64,000 nucleotides of DNA from DASQEH01 sp963765725 (GTDB taxonomy: Bacteria; Actinomycetota; Actinomycetes; Propionibacteriales; Nocardioidaceae), in contig CAVXXI010000003.1 in assembly GCA_963765725.1 (NCBI GenBank), forward strand, positions 1-64,000. The letters run 5' to 3'. The translations under genes were made by a program, and so were the position numbers. A model generated the notes under the pieces. It had not been told where the DNA came from, ran no database searches, and worked only from the letters and a program-made list of their open reading frames with translations. The first letter of the stretch is position 1. Every line of letters starts with the position of its first letter. This document shows, in pieces, positions 17,344 to 25,751 of this stretch.

Positions 17344-17970
17344 GTGCCGGAGACGATCGAGCAGTACTACGCCAGGGTGGTACAGGCGGCGGATGAGGAC
17401 GGCCGCATAGCCATCGAGTCGGGTGACATCGCGAGCTGGGACATCTTCCCGTTCGAGGCCGAGGGTCTGAGGCTCAAGCGCATCGCGCCTCTCTCGGAAG
17501 CCGAGGAAGCCAGACCTGGCGAGGACCCGGCAGATTGCTACTGCGCCGCCGGTGGCTCTCCGAAGGAACTCCTATGGAGCGACGACCACTGGCAGGTCAG
17601 GGCGTTGGGGCGGTCCGGAGCCCCGCTCGTCATGATGCTCGCCCCGATACCCCACTACGACTTCACCTCGCTGCCTGCAGACCTGGCAGGAGAGCTGGGC
17701 CGGCTCATGGTCGCGCTTGGTGCCGCCATCGAGACGCTTCCCAGCGTTGCCCGCGTCCACATCAGCAAGTGGGGTGATGGTGGCGCTCACGCGCACGTCT
17801 TCTTCTTCGCCCGTCCGACCAGGATGCCGCAGCTACGGGGCACGTGCCTGGCTCTGTGGGATGACTTCCTCCCCGCTGTTCCCGCCGATGTTGTCGACGA
17901 CAACGCGCGCGCCGTCGTCGAGCGGCTGGTCGCCACGTACGGAGGCACCGCCACCCGCCTTGCGCCCTGA
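17344..17970 (+). CDS. HIT-like/GalT-fold protein
   Basis: The 208-residue protein begins at GTG 17344 with TIEQYYARVVQAADEDGRIA. It contains LVMMLAPIPHYDFTSLPADL and ends with HISKWGDGGAHAHVFFFARP, a histidine motif (AHAHVF) like that of the HIT/GalT superfamily, followed by LWDDFLPAVP. Members of this uncharacterised actinobacterial family are usually annotated as HIT-like hypothetical proteins. It is cytoplasmic, and no partner is evident. The following lipoprotein gene starts 13 bases after its stop, so they may share a transcript. Confidence 0.65.
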   Translation: MPETIEQYYARVVQAADEDGRIAIESGDIASWDIFPFEAEGLRLKRIAPLSEAEEARPGEDPADCYCAAGGSPKELLWSDDHWQVRALGRSGAPLVMMLAPIPHYDFTSLPADLAGELGRLMVALGAAIETLPSVARVHISKWGDGGAHAHVFFFARPTRMPQLRGTCLALWDDFLPAVPADVVDDNARAVVERLVATYGGTATRLAP

Positions 17971-17983
17971 GGCGGCAGTCGAC

Positions 17984-19129
17984 GTGCCTGTTCGAGGACG
18001 ACATGGCGTCGGCGTGATCGCGGCCCTCGCGTCTGTCCTCATGGCTGGTTGCACGGGCGGGGCACCGGATGGGCGCAACCAGGTGCGGGCCGTGACCTGG
18101 CACAGCGTCCACCTGCCGGCAGGGATGGAGCCGGTCACGGTCACGCGCATGGGCGACCGGCTCCTGGTCGGCGCGGCGACCCAGCACGCGACCTCTGTTC
18201 CTCGCCTTCTGGTGCTCGACAGTGGTCACAGGTGGACCAGCATTCCGCTCACCCCGAGGTCGTACTACGCACATCGAGCCCGGTGGAAGTCCGTCATCTC
18301 GAACGGGCAACGGATCTACGCCGTGGGGCAGGCGTCGGGAGGGGCACACGGCAACCCACGCTCGACGGCGTGGTCGGGAGCCGTCAGTGGGGTGCGCGAG
18401 GATCCGCAGCCGGTCGACACTTTCGGCGGCGAGGGCGCCGGCGTCCTCACCGGCTTGGCATTCCTCGGCCCGAAGCCGGTGATCATCGGCTCGTGGACGA
18501 ACGCCACCGTCGGGCTCGACGTGTCCGTCTGGACCCTCAGCGGGCACGCGTGGACTCGGCAGAGCTCTGCCGGGTCAGCCCTGGCCAGCGACCACTCCGC
18601 GCTGAACTCGGTACGGGCGGCCGTTCGCGCCGGCCCCGGCGTGGTGCTGGCTGGCTCGGTCACGACATTAGGCGGCGGGCAGGTCAGCCTGGTCCCGGCG
18701 ATCTGGCGAAGGTCCTCGCCGACCGGGTCATGGTTGCGACTGCTGCTCCCGGCCGACGACGCGGGCGAGGCGACCGGGGCCAGCTGCGACTCCTCGTCGT
18801 GCCTGGTGGTCGGGTATGTCGGCACCCGCCTCGCGCTCTGGTCGGTGCACGATCTCACCGTCGCCCGGGACGACACCCTGCCGGCGGTACCGGTCGGTCT
18901 CAACACCGTGTCACTGGTCGCCCGCCCTGAGCCGAGCCCAGCCACCATCGTGACAACATCCGGCGGGCGTTCTCGGCTCTTGACCAAGGGCGCAGCAGGG
19001 TGGTCGACGACACCGGGGCCGGCAGGTGCCGCCACCGGGTGGGCCGTTCTCGGCACGCGTATGTTCCTCATCACGACGCGGCCGGATGGTCGAGCCACAC
19101 TCTGGGCCGGACGCGTCACCTCGCGGTAG
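17984..19129 (+). CDS. predicted lipoprotein with beta-propeller-like repeats
   Basis: From GTG 17984 the 381-residue protein has a short signal GVIAALASVLMAGC with a lipobox Cys, then a soluble region without a named domain. Repeating segments such as GDRLLVGAATQH, NGQRIYAVGQASG, AFLGPKPVIIGSW and SCLVVGYVGTRLALW look like beta-propeller blades. It is probably fixed to the outer face of the membrane. The start is the only one that gives an intact lipobox. The gene stands between a HIT-like gene and a TauE-like exporter on the same strand. The function is unknown. Confidence 0.65.
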   Translation: MPVRGRHGVGVIAALASVLMAGCTGGAPDGRNQVRAVTWHSVHLPAGMEPVTVTRMGDRLLVGAATQHATSVPRLLVLDSGHRWTSIPLTPRSYYAHRARWKSVISNGQRIYAVGQASGGAHGNPRSTAWSGAVSGVREDPQPVDTFGGEGAGVLTGLAFLGPKPVIIGSWTNATVGLDVSVWTLSGHAWTRQSSAGSALASDHSALNSVRAAVRAGPGVVLAGSVTTLGGGQVSLVPAIWRRSSPTGSWLRLLLPADDAGEATGASCDSSSCLVVGYVGTRLALWSVHDLTVARDDTLPAVPVGLNTVSLVARPEPSPATIVTTSGGRSRLLTKGAAGWSTTPGPAGAATGWAVLGTRMFLITTRPDGRATLWAGRVTSR

Positions 19130-19170
19130 CGACGCCGGCACGCTGGGAGGAGACTGGCAGACTGCGATCG

Positions 19171-19950
19171 GTGACTTCCACGATCGGTACGGTCGCCGTT
19201 CTGCTGGCGGCCGGCGCAGTGGCAGGAGCGGTCGGCGCTGCGGGCGGGATCACGTCCCTGGTCTCCTACCCGGCGCTGCTGGCGGTCGGCGTTCCGCCCT
19301 TGACCGCGAACGTCGCCAACCTGGTCGCCGGTGTCGCGTGCTGGCCCGGGTCGGCCCTCACCTCTCGGCGCGAGCTGGCCGGCACGCGACCTTGGCTGAC
19401 CACTCGGGGCCTCCCTGTCACCGTCGTTGGCGCGATCTTGGGCGCGGGCCTGCTGCTCGTCACCGGACCCGGCGTCTTCACGGTCATCGTGCCCTTCCTC
19501 GTCGTCGCCGGGTCGCTCGCCCTCCTGGCCCAGCCCGCGCTCACCGCTCGACAACAACAGCGCCGACCCGACATCGACCGCGACGGTCATGGCGGGACCT
19601 GGCTCACCCTTGCGCTGCTAGGCCTCGTGTCGATGTACGGGGGCTATTTCGGTGCGGGCTCCGGCGTCATGGTCCTCGCGACCGTCCTCGTCCTGGTGGA
19701 CGCCAGCCTCCCGCGCGCAAACGCGGTGAAGAACACCCTCGTCGGCGCCACGGCAGTGGCGTCCGCGCTCGTGTTCGTGCTGGCTGCATCCATCGACTGG
19801 ATGGTCGTTGCGCCGCTGGCGGGCGGGTTGTTGGCCGGGAGCACGGTCGGCCCGGTCGTGGCCCGCCGGGTGCCCGCCTGGCTGATCAGGTGGGTGGCCG
19901 CCGGGCTCGGCTTCGTGCTCGCCGTCGAGCTGTGGCTGCACCCCCACTGA
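19171..19950 (+). CDS. TauE/SafE (DUF81) family membrane transporter
   Basis: From GTG 19171 the protein has 259 residues and about eight hydrophobic helices. The first repeat carries AVGAAGGITSLVSYPALLAV and the second MYGGYFGAGSGVMVLATVL, the paired signature of the TauE/SafE family, with ANVANLVAG and ANAVKNTLVG after them. Such proteins export sulfite, sulfoacetate or other organic anions. The substrate cannot be read from sequence. Its 3' end overlaps the 3' end of the minus-strand CDP-alcohol phosphatidyltransferase gene by about 65 bases. Confidence 0.8.
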   Translation: MTSTIGTVAVLLAAGAVAGAVGAAGGITSLVSYPALLAVGVPPLTANVANLVAGVACWPGSALTSRRELAGTRPWLTTRGLPVTVVGAILGAGLLLVTGPGVFTVIVPFLVVAGSLALLAQPALTARQQQRRPDIDRDGHGGTWLTLALLGLVSMYGGYFGAGSGVMVLATVLVLVDASLPRANAVKNTLVGATAVASALVFVLAASIDWMVVAPLAGGLLAGSTVGPVVARRVPAWLIRWVAAGLGFVLAVELWLHPH

Positions 19951-20740
19951 CGGCGACGCATCCAACGCGGCCGCGGTACGGGTAGCCCGTCCGACTCGTC
20001 GGGGACCGGCGCAGGATGGCCACGACCTGACTGCCGAACGAGGCGATAAGGAGCACCAGGGCGACCAGTACCGCGACCTCAGCCGTGCCGACGGGTACGA
20101 CCGGTGCGAGCGCCGCCGCCAGGACCGCTCCCTGGATGCCCGCCACGGCCCGGCGGAACCGGCTGCGCGGCAGCGGCGACCGCAGCACCGGCCAGGCCCA
20201 GGAAGCGGCCACGTACAGGTAGCGCATGGCCCCGATCAGCAGCACCCACCCGCCGAGGACCGGGGCCACGGCGACCGAAAGCACCATCAGGACGCCGGCG
20301 TCGACCTGCATGTCGAGCTGTGCTCCTGCGGACGTGGCCGACCCCGTACGGCGGGCGACGGCGCCGTCGACCGCGTCCAGTGCAAGCGTCGGGACCACGA
20401 GGGAGAAGAGGTACCAGGTCCGCTCCGGCGCAGCGCCGACGAGTGCCATCACCGTCGCTGCCGCGGAGCCCCCGGCCAGCACTGCCCGCAACAGAGTCAC
20501 CCGGTCGGCCATGCTCACAGTCGGCGGGTCCCGGCGCGCCACCGCGAGCGCGGTCAGCACAGCCGGCAGGCAGCCCACGCCCACCGCCACCGCTGTCCCC
20601 GCTGCCCCGGTCGGATACGCAAGGCGCACACCGGTTGCCGATGCCGCGGAGACGACGGCGCCCGCCGCCACGGTGACGCGCACGGCCCGGGCCGCCCCTA
20701 GGCCTGAGGACACCACGCCGGTGGTCGGATAGCGTCGCAC
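19886..20740 (-). CDS. CDP-alcohol phosphatidyltransferase family protein
   Basis: The 284-residue membrane protein has the CDP-alcohol phosphotransferase signature: ALDAVDGAVARR, then GAQLDMQVDAG, which fits DGxxAR(x)8Gx3Dx3D with all four Asp. Several hydrophobic segments surround it. Enzymes of this family transfer a phosphoalcohol or phosphosugar from a CDP carrier to an acceptor alcohol in the membrane. GTG 20740 lies one base from the divergent start of the dehydrogenase at 20742. A shorter form from an internal start such as ATG at residue 77 (MADRVTLLRAVLAG) is possible. The C-terminal 20 basic residues lie opposite the TauE-like gene. It opens the pterin-type cluster. Confidence 0.8.
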   Translation of the reverse strand: MRRYPTTGVVSSGLGAARAVRVTVAAGAVVSAASATGVRLAYPTGAAGTAVAVGVGCLPAVLTALAVARRDPPTVSMADRVTLLRAVLAGGSAAATVMALVGAAPERTWYLFSLVVPTLALDAVDGAVARRTGSATSAGAQLDMQVDAGVLMVLSVAVAPVLGGWVLLIGAMRYLYVAASWAWPVLRSPLPRSRFRRAVAGIQGAVLAAALAPVVPVGTAEVAVLVALVLLIASFGSQVVAILRRSPTSRTGYPYRGRVGCVAVSGGAATARRRARSRARRPPT

Positions 20741-20741
20741 T

Positions 20742-21723
20742 GTGATGGCCGACCCCCTCCGGGCTGTCGCCTACTGGACCATGGCCCCCGGCCATGGTGC
20801 CCTACGCGACGAGCGGTTGCGTGAGCCCCGCGACGGCGAGGCGCTGGTGCGTACGCGGCACTCGGGCATCAGCCGGGGGACAGAGCTGCTCGTCCATGCC
20901 GGCCTGGTCCCGGCCGAAAGCGCCGAGCGCATGCGGGCGCCGTTCCAGGAGGGCGACTTCCCGGGCCCGGTGAAGTACGGCTACCTCTCGGTCGGGGTCG
21001 TCGACGTGGGTCCGAGCTCGCTGCGTCGGTCGCATCGTCTTCTGTCTCTTCCCCCATCAGGACCGCTACGTCGTGCCGGCGCGGGCACTCACGCTCGTGC
21101 CCGACGGCGTCCCCGCGCAGCGGGCCACCCTCGCCGGCGTCGTGGAGACAGCGGTCAACGCAGTGTGGGACGCCGCGCCACGCCTCGGCGACCGGGTGGC
21201 GGTGGTCGGAGCCGGACTGGTCGGGTGCTGCGTCGCGGCCGTACTCCGCAGCTTCCCGCTGAGCCGTCTGGAGCTCGTCGACGTCGACCGGACCCGGGCG
21301 TCCGTCGCGTCGGCTCTCGGCGTCGACTTCGTCGACCCGGCGGCGGCAGCCGGCGAGTGCGACCTCGTCGTCCATACGTCGGCCACGGCGGCGGGCCTCC
21401 AGCGCAGCCTGGAGCTGCTCGGGGACGAGGGCGACGTGACCGAGCTGTCGTGGTACGGCACGCAGGACGTGACGGTCCGGCTGGGCTCGGTCTTCCACTC
21501 CCGCCGCCTGGCGGTACGCGCCAGCCAGGTCGGTGAGGTCGCCGCGGCACGGCGGGCCCGCCGTACCCGTGCGGACCGGCTCTCGCTGGCGTTGGACCTG
21601 CTGCACGACGACGTGTACGACGCGCTCATCAGCGGCAGCAGCCCGTTCGCCGAGCTGCCGGACACCATGCGGAGGCTCACCTCTGGTGAGCTGCCGGCGC
21701 TCTGTCACGTCATCGACTACTGA
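20742..21723 (+). pseudogene. MDR/zinc-type dehydrogenase, one frameshift
   Basis: The N-terminal catalytic part reads ALVRTRHSGISRGTELLVHA and FPGPVKYGYLSVGVVDVGPS. The frame then shifts near 21027, after which GRIVFCLFPHQDRYVVPA and TLVPDGVPAQRATLAGVVET continue the same protein. The Rossmann motif is VAVVGAGLVGCCVA with ELVDVD after it. It belongs to the medium-chain dehydrogenases that act on substituted alcohols or ketones with NAD(P)H. Without the shift it would be about 327 residues. The 5' end abuts the divergent CDP-alcohol transferase gene. The next gene has its ribosome site over this stop codon, so they are cotranscribed. Confidence 0.8.
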
Positions 21724-21733
21724 GGAGGCCGTC

Positions 21734-22111
21734 ATCTACGCCGTCACCGTCCGCGACCACATGATGGTGGCGCACAGCCTGCCGCGTGCGGCCTTCGGGC
21801 CCGCACAGGGCCTCCACGGCGCGACGTACGTAGTGGAGGCGACGTTTCGACGCCGACAGCTCACCGACGACGGCGTCGTGGTGGACATCGGGGCTGCCGC
21901 CGCGGCGGTCGACGAGGTCCTCGGCCGGCTGCGGTACCGCAACCTCGACGAGCACCCGGCATTCGCCGGGGTGCTCACGACGACGGAGGTCCTGACCCGT
22001 TGGGTGGCGGACCGGCTCCTCGAGTCGGCCGTGACGCAAGGCCTGGACGGGCTCGACGTCGTCCTGCGGGAGTCACCCGACGCCTGGGTGGCGTACACGG
22101 CGGACGCTTGA
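21734..22111 (+). CDS. 6-pyruvoyl-tetrahydropterin synthase-like protein with altered active site
   Basis: The protein of about 125 residues has VRDHMMVAHSLPRAAFGPAQ, then GLHGATYVVEATF, VVVDIGAAAAAVDEVL and NLDEHPAFAGVLTTTEVLTRW. This is the order of the PTPS/QueD fold (first His, HG-x motif, LDEHP, TTE). The usual CxxxHGH is replaced: Ala stands where the catalytic Cys should be and HGA replaces HGH. A ribosome site GAGGAGG (21722-21728) is followed by GTC ATC, with no ATG or GTG before the conserved start, so ATC 21734 is given as a provisional start. ATG 21761 would delete conserved residues. It is coupled to the glycosyltransferase gene by a TTGA overlap. Confidence 0.75.
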   Translation: MYAVTVRDHMMVAHSLPRAAFGPAQGLHGATYVVEATFRRRQLTDDGVVVDIGAAAAAVDEVLGRLRYRNLDEHPAFAGVLTTTEVLTRWVADRLLESAVTQGLDGLDVVLRESPDAWVAYTADA

Positions 22112-23097
22112 GGCTCCGCTTCGTCGTCCCCGCCGACGTCGGCGCACCTACCGGCGGAAACGTCTACGACCGGGCGGTCGCGGACGCCCTGCGGCGCACC
22201 GGTGACACGGTGGACCTGGTGCGCTGCGAGCCACCGGCTCTGGGGTCCGCGCTGGCGCGACCGTGGACCGGGCTCACGCTCGTCGACGGCCTGCTCGCCA
22301 GCCCGCAGCCGGAGGTCGTCGCGGGAGCGGGGGTCGGTGTGCTCGTTCACATGGCCAGGGCGCTGCAGACGGGGCTCGAGCCAGAGCAGGCCGGAGAGAT
22401 CGGGGAGCTCGAACGGCGCGCACTTCAGGCGGCCAGCCCCGTCATCGCCACCAGCCAGTGGACGGCGCAGTACCTGGCTCGTCATCACGGGCTGCGTTCG
22501 GTCGCGGTGGCGGAGCCCGGGGTCGACCCGGCCGCAGTCATGCCGGGGTCGGACCCGCCGCTGCTCGTGCACCTCGCCGCGCTGCTGCCCCACAAGGACC
22601 AGCTGGGCGTGGTCGCCGCGCTGAGCGACGTGAGAGACCTGCCGTGGCGGGCGCGGTTGGCGGGACCGGTCGACCGCGACGCCGCGTACGCCGCCTCCGT
22701 CCGAGCAGCGGTGGTGACCGCCCAGCTGACGGGCCGCATCGAGATCCCTGGGGCGATGCCCCGACGGCTGGCCTGGGCGGGTGCCGACCTGGCGTTGCTG
22801 CCATCGCTGGTCGAGGCGTACGGGATGGTCGTGACGGAGGCTCTCGCCCGCGGGATCCCGGCGATCGTCGCCGCCGGCGGGCCGGCCGAGGCGCTCGGCC
22901 TCTCTCCCGACGGCGAGCGCCCGGGCGTCGTGGTCCGACCGGGCGACACGGCGGAGCTGGCGAGGGAGCTGCGGCGATGGCTGACGGACGAGGGGCATCG
23001 CGCCCGACTGCGCGCGGCGGCAGCGTCGAGGCGCAGTTCGCTGCCCGGCTGGGACACCACGGCACGGCTCATCCGGTCGGCGCTGCTCGACGCTTGA
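22108..23097 (+). CDS. glycosyltransferase family 4 (GT-B)
   Basis: From TTG 22108, which overlaps the TGA of the preceding gene, the protein has 329 residues. LRFVVPADVGAPTGGNVYDR is the N-terminal Rossmann start with the acceptor-side Gly-Gly, VIATSQWTAQYL lies mid-protein, and the donor domain has LLPSLVEAYGMVVTEALARG, the E-x7-E motif of retaining GT4 enzymes. These transfer a sugar from an NDP-sugar to an acceptor. In this cluster the acceptor may be the product of the pterin or pyrimidine enzymes or a lipid. The TTGA overlap implies coupled translation with the PTPS-like gene. Confidence 0.85.
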   Translation: MRLRFVVPADVGAPTGGNVYDRAVADALRRTGDTVDLVRCEPPALGSALARPWTGLTLVDGLLASPQPEVVAGAGVGVLVHMARALQTGLEPEQAGEIGELERRALQAASPVIATSQWTAQYLARHHGLRSVAVAEPGVDPAAVMPGSDPPLLVHLAALLPHKDQLGVVAALSDVRDLPWRARLAGPVDRDAAYAASVRAAVVTAQLTGRIEIPGAMPRRLAWAGADLALLPSLVEAYGMVVTEALARGIPAIVAAGGPAEALGLSPDGERPGVVVRPGDTAELARELRRWLTDEGHRARLRAAAASRRSSLPGWDTTARLIRSALLDA

Positions 23098-23104
23098 GCC
23101 AATG

Positions 23105-23119
23105 CCGTCGGAGGGACGG
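23105..23119. terminator. hairpin between convergent genes
   Basis: CCGTC-GGAGG-GACGG forms a five-pair stem in the 27-base gap between the glycosyltransferase stop (23097) and the minus-strand GTP cyclohydrolase stop (23125). It may end transcription in both directions. There is no T-run, which is common for actinobacterial terminators. Confidence 0.35.
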
Positions 23120-23124
23120 TCGCG

Positions 23125-24498
23125 TCACCCGACGGCCCGCAGTCGAGGAGCCGTAGCGGACAGGTCGAGCTCGACGCACAGGTCGTCACCCAACTGGAAC
23201 CGGCGGGCCGGGGCCCGCAGCGCGTCGGCGAGTCGGTCGTGACCGTCGAACCGGAGCCCCGGCACCCCGTCGCCGACCAGTAGCGGAGCGGTGGTGACGA
23301 ACAGCCGGTCGAGGGCATGGGCCGCGACGAACCGGGACACCGTGACACCGCCGCCCTCCACGAGGACCCGCCCGAGACCCCGCTCGGCCAGAGCTGCGAG
23401 CACGTCGATCGGGGCGAAGCCACCCGCGGTGCCGGAGCGCGGGAGCTGGACCACCTCCACGTGCGGTGACGGCGGAGCGGGACGGGCGCGGTCCGCGGCG
23501 ACGACCCAGAGGGTGGGAGCGACGGCAACGGACAGCACCTGCGCGTGCCGAGGGGCGCGCGCGTCGGGGTCGAGGACCACTCGTACCGGGTCGGCGCCCT
23601 CGACTGCTCGAACAGTGAGCCGGCAGTCGTCGGCGAGCACGGCACCGACACCGATGACGACGGCGTCCACCAAGGCACGTAACCGATGCAGGTGCGTGCG
23701 GTCGCTCGGACCGGTGACGAACTCCGCGTCGCCGGTGCGGGCCGCGATGAACCCGTCGATGCTCTGGCCGAGCTGCGCGACGACCAGCCGTGGCCCCGCC
23801 GTGACCAGCGGTCCGTACCGCTCCGCCAACAGGCCACCGGCCGGTACCCGGCCCGCCAGCAGGTCCGACCACCCGTGGTCGGGCGTCACCAGATCATGAC
23901 CCAGCCGCTCGTGCTTGGTGAGCAGATAGTGCACGTTCTCCGGGTCGGGCCGCACGGGTGAGGCGAGCCGGTCGACGTCCACTCCGAGGGCGACGAGCGC
24001 CGACTCCTTCACCGGGTTGGAGGAGAGCAGCCGGACCGCCGTCACGCCCAGGTCGGCGAGCATGGCTGCGGCAGCTCCGTACTCACGCGCATCGACCGGC
24101 AGACCGAGCGCGAGGTTGGCGTCGACCGTGTCGAGACCGTCGTCCTGCAGGGCGTACGCGCGCAGCTTCGCGGCAAGCCCGATGCCGCGCCCTTCATGAC
24201 CGCGTAGATACACGACCGCGCCGCGACCTTCGGCGGCGATCGCAGCCTGTGCGGAGTCGAGCTGCTCGCGACAATCACAGCGACGCGACCCGAGTGCCTC
24301 CCCGGTGAGGCACTCGGAGTGGAGCCGCACCAGCGGCGGCTCGGCCCCGTCCGCGAGGTCGCCGAGAACGAGGACCACGTGGTCCTCGCCCGTGTACTCG
24401 TCGTGGTACGCGTGGCCGATGAAGTCGGCGTGCCGCGTAGGGATGCGTGTGGTCGTCACCCAGCTGACACGAGAGCACGCCGTGAGCTCCACGCTCAT
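23125..24498 (-). CDS. GTP cyclohydrolase II fused to RibD-type pyrimidine reductase
   Basis: The 457-residue protein joins two riboflavin-type enzymes. Residues 1-205 are GTP cyclohydrolase II: RLHSECLTGEALGSRRCDC holds the three zinc Cys, YLRGHEGRGIGLAAKL the GTP site, and LLSSNPVK stands where LLTNNPxK is usual. Residues 235-450 are the RibD C-terminal reductase (VVAQLGQSIDGFIA, VVIGVGAVLADDCRL, RVLVEGGGVTVSRFV). The deaminase half of RibD and the RibB domain are absent. It would open the GTP ring to a diaminopyrimidine and reduce the ribose. The SD is GGAGG nine bases before ATG 24498. Its place beside PTPS-like and GT4 genes, away from other rib genes, points to a dedicated pathway and not core riboflavin synthesis. 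Confidence 0.85.
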   Translation of the reverse strand: MSVELTACSRVSWVTTTRIPTRHADFIGHAYHDEYTGEDHVVLVLGDLADGAEPPLVRLHSECLTGEALGSRRCDCREQLDSAQAAIAAEGRGAVVYLRGHEGRGIGLAAKLRAYALQDDGLDTVDANLALGLPVDAREYGAAAAMLADLGVTAVRLLSSNPVKESALVALGVDVDRLASPVRPDPENVHYLLTKHERLGHDLVTPDHGWSDLLAGRVPAGGLLAERYGPLVTAGPRLVVAQLGQSIDGFIAARTGDAEFVTGPSDRTHLHRLRALVDAVVIGVGAVLADDCRLTVRAVEGADPVRVVLDPDARAPRHAQVLSVAVAPTLWVVAADRARPAPPSPHVEVVQLPRSGTAGGFAPIDVLAALAERGLGRVLVEGGGVTVSRFVAAHALDRLFVTTAPLLVGDGVPGLRFDGHDRLADALRAPARRFQLGDDLCVELDLSATAPRLRAVG

Positions 24499-24563
24499 GC
24501 AGACACCTCCGGGGGCGCGAGTCGTTCGATCTCAACACTGTCCTGCACCGCGGCGCGGCGCCG

Positions 24564-25574
24564 CTACTGCACTCTTGGGCAGTACGAGGTGGTCAAAGGT
24601 CCAAGGCCGGGCCTCGCGGCCGCCTCGCTCGCGCCGTCACGCGTGGCAGCACGCGGGCGACCGACCGAGCCACGGGCCCACGACAGCACCAGTACGCCGG
24701 CACCCGGGAGGTTGGCGACGAGCCCCATGACGCCGTACACGACCGCGGTCGACACGCCGAGATCCGCACCCAGTCCGGCCGCACCGAACGCCCAGGCGGC
24801 GACCCCTTCCCGCGGCCCCCAGCCGCCGACGTTCGCGGGGATCCCCATGGCGAGGAGCACGAGCAGCGTCGGAGCCAGCAGCCGCGTCGGCGATGCCGCC
24901 ACGCCGGCCGTCCGGGCGGCGATCACGAACGTCGTCGCGTGACCGGCCACGACCGCGACGGAGGCCAGCACCACTCCGGGCCAGATGCCTCGGGCCGCCA
25001 GTCCGTCCCGCACATCGCTGACGGCCGCCCGGACACCTCGTGCCCAGCCCGACGAGCCCGTCGGTGCCACGCCCCGACCGATGACCACGACCGCCAGCAC
25101 AATCGCCCCTAGGACGACAGCGCCGACGGTTGCCGGGCGCCGGACCGGTGACGGCAGCGTCGCCAACACAGCCAACGCGAGCACCGCCTGCACCGCCTGA
25201 CCGGCCGATCGCTCCCAGCCTACGGCTCGCAGCGCCCTGCCGAGGTTGCCGACGTCTCGGCCGTGCCGCACACCGCGGTGCACGTCACCGAGCACACCAC
25301 CGGGCAGCGTCGTGTTGAGGAACTGCGACCGGTAGTACGCGGCGACCGCCGACCGGAGCGGTACCTCCACACCGAGGCCTCGGGCGACCAGGGTCCACCG
25401 CCAGGCGCAGCACACCGTCGTCACCACGGCGATGGCGGCCGCCGCTGCCAGCGACCAGACGTTCACGGTGCGTGCACCCTGTACGAAGGGCCCGGCCCCC
25501 ACCCGCCAGACCACGACGGCGAGCACGGCGGCACCGCCGCAGACGCGAGCCAGCGTCGAAAGCGTCCGGCTCAT
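24564..25574 (-). CDS. lysylphosphatidylglycerol synthase TM region/YbhN family protein
   Basis: The 336-residue protein is highly hydrophobic with about seven or eight membrane helices. It contains YYRSQFLNTTLPGGVLGDVH, the signature loop of the YbhN/UPF0104 (LPG_synthase_TM) family, and LAMGIPANVGGWGPREGVAA, the second conserved block. The soluble aminoacyl-transfer domain of MprF is absent, so it is a flippase-like or accessory part only. It lies 65 bases upstream of the GTP cyclohydrolase fusion on the same strand and probably shares its transcript. A membrane component next to a CDP-alcohol transferase and a GT4 enzyme suggests a lipid-linked or exported product. Confidence 0.8.
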   Translation of the reverse strand: MSRTLSTLARVCGGAAVLAVVVWRVGAGPFVQGARTVNVWSLAAAAAIAVVTTVCCAWRWTLVARGLGVEVPLRSAVAAYYRSQFLNTTLPGGVLGDVHRGVRHGRDVGNLGRALRAVGWERSAGQAVQAVLALAVLATLPSPVRRPATVGAVVLGAIVLAVVVIGRGVAPTGSSGWARGVRAAVSDVRDGLAARGIWPGVVLASVAVVAGHATTFVIAARTAGVAASPTRLLAPTLLVLLAMGIPANVGGWGPREGVAAWAFGAAGLGADLGVSTAVVYGVMGLVANLPGAGVLVLSWARGSVGRPRAATRDGASEAAARPGLGPLTTSYCPRVQ

Positions 25575-25751
25575 GTCGAGTGATCTCCTCCTCTGTACGT
25601 TGGAGAAACGGGCGAGCCAGTGGTTGCGTTCAACGTCGCGCGGATCGAGGCGAGCGCGCCGTGCCGCGGCTGCAGTGAACGCCGGGTTGAACGAACCGGG
25701 GAGCCTCGCTCGTTAGAGGTCACGTCAGCGCGGTCCGGGCCGGGGACAGGG

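Noticed and set aside
23125..24498. FMN riboswitch before the cyclohydrolase fusion
   Set aside because: The upstream 65 bases are too short and show no RFN-like conserved sequence.
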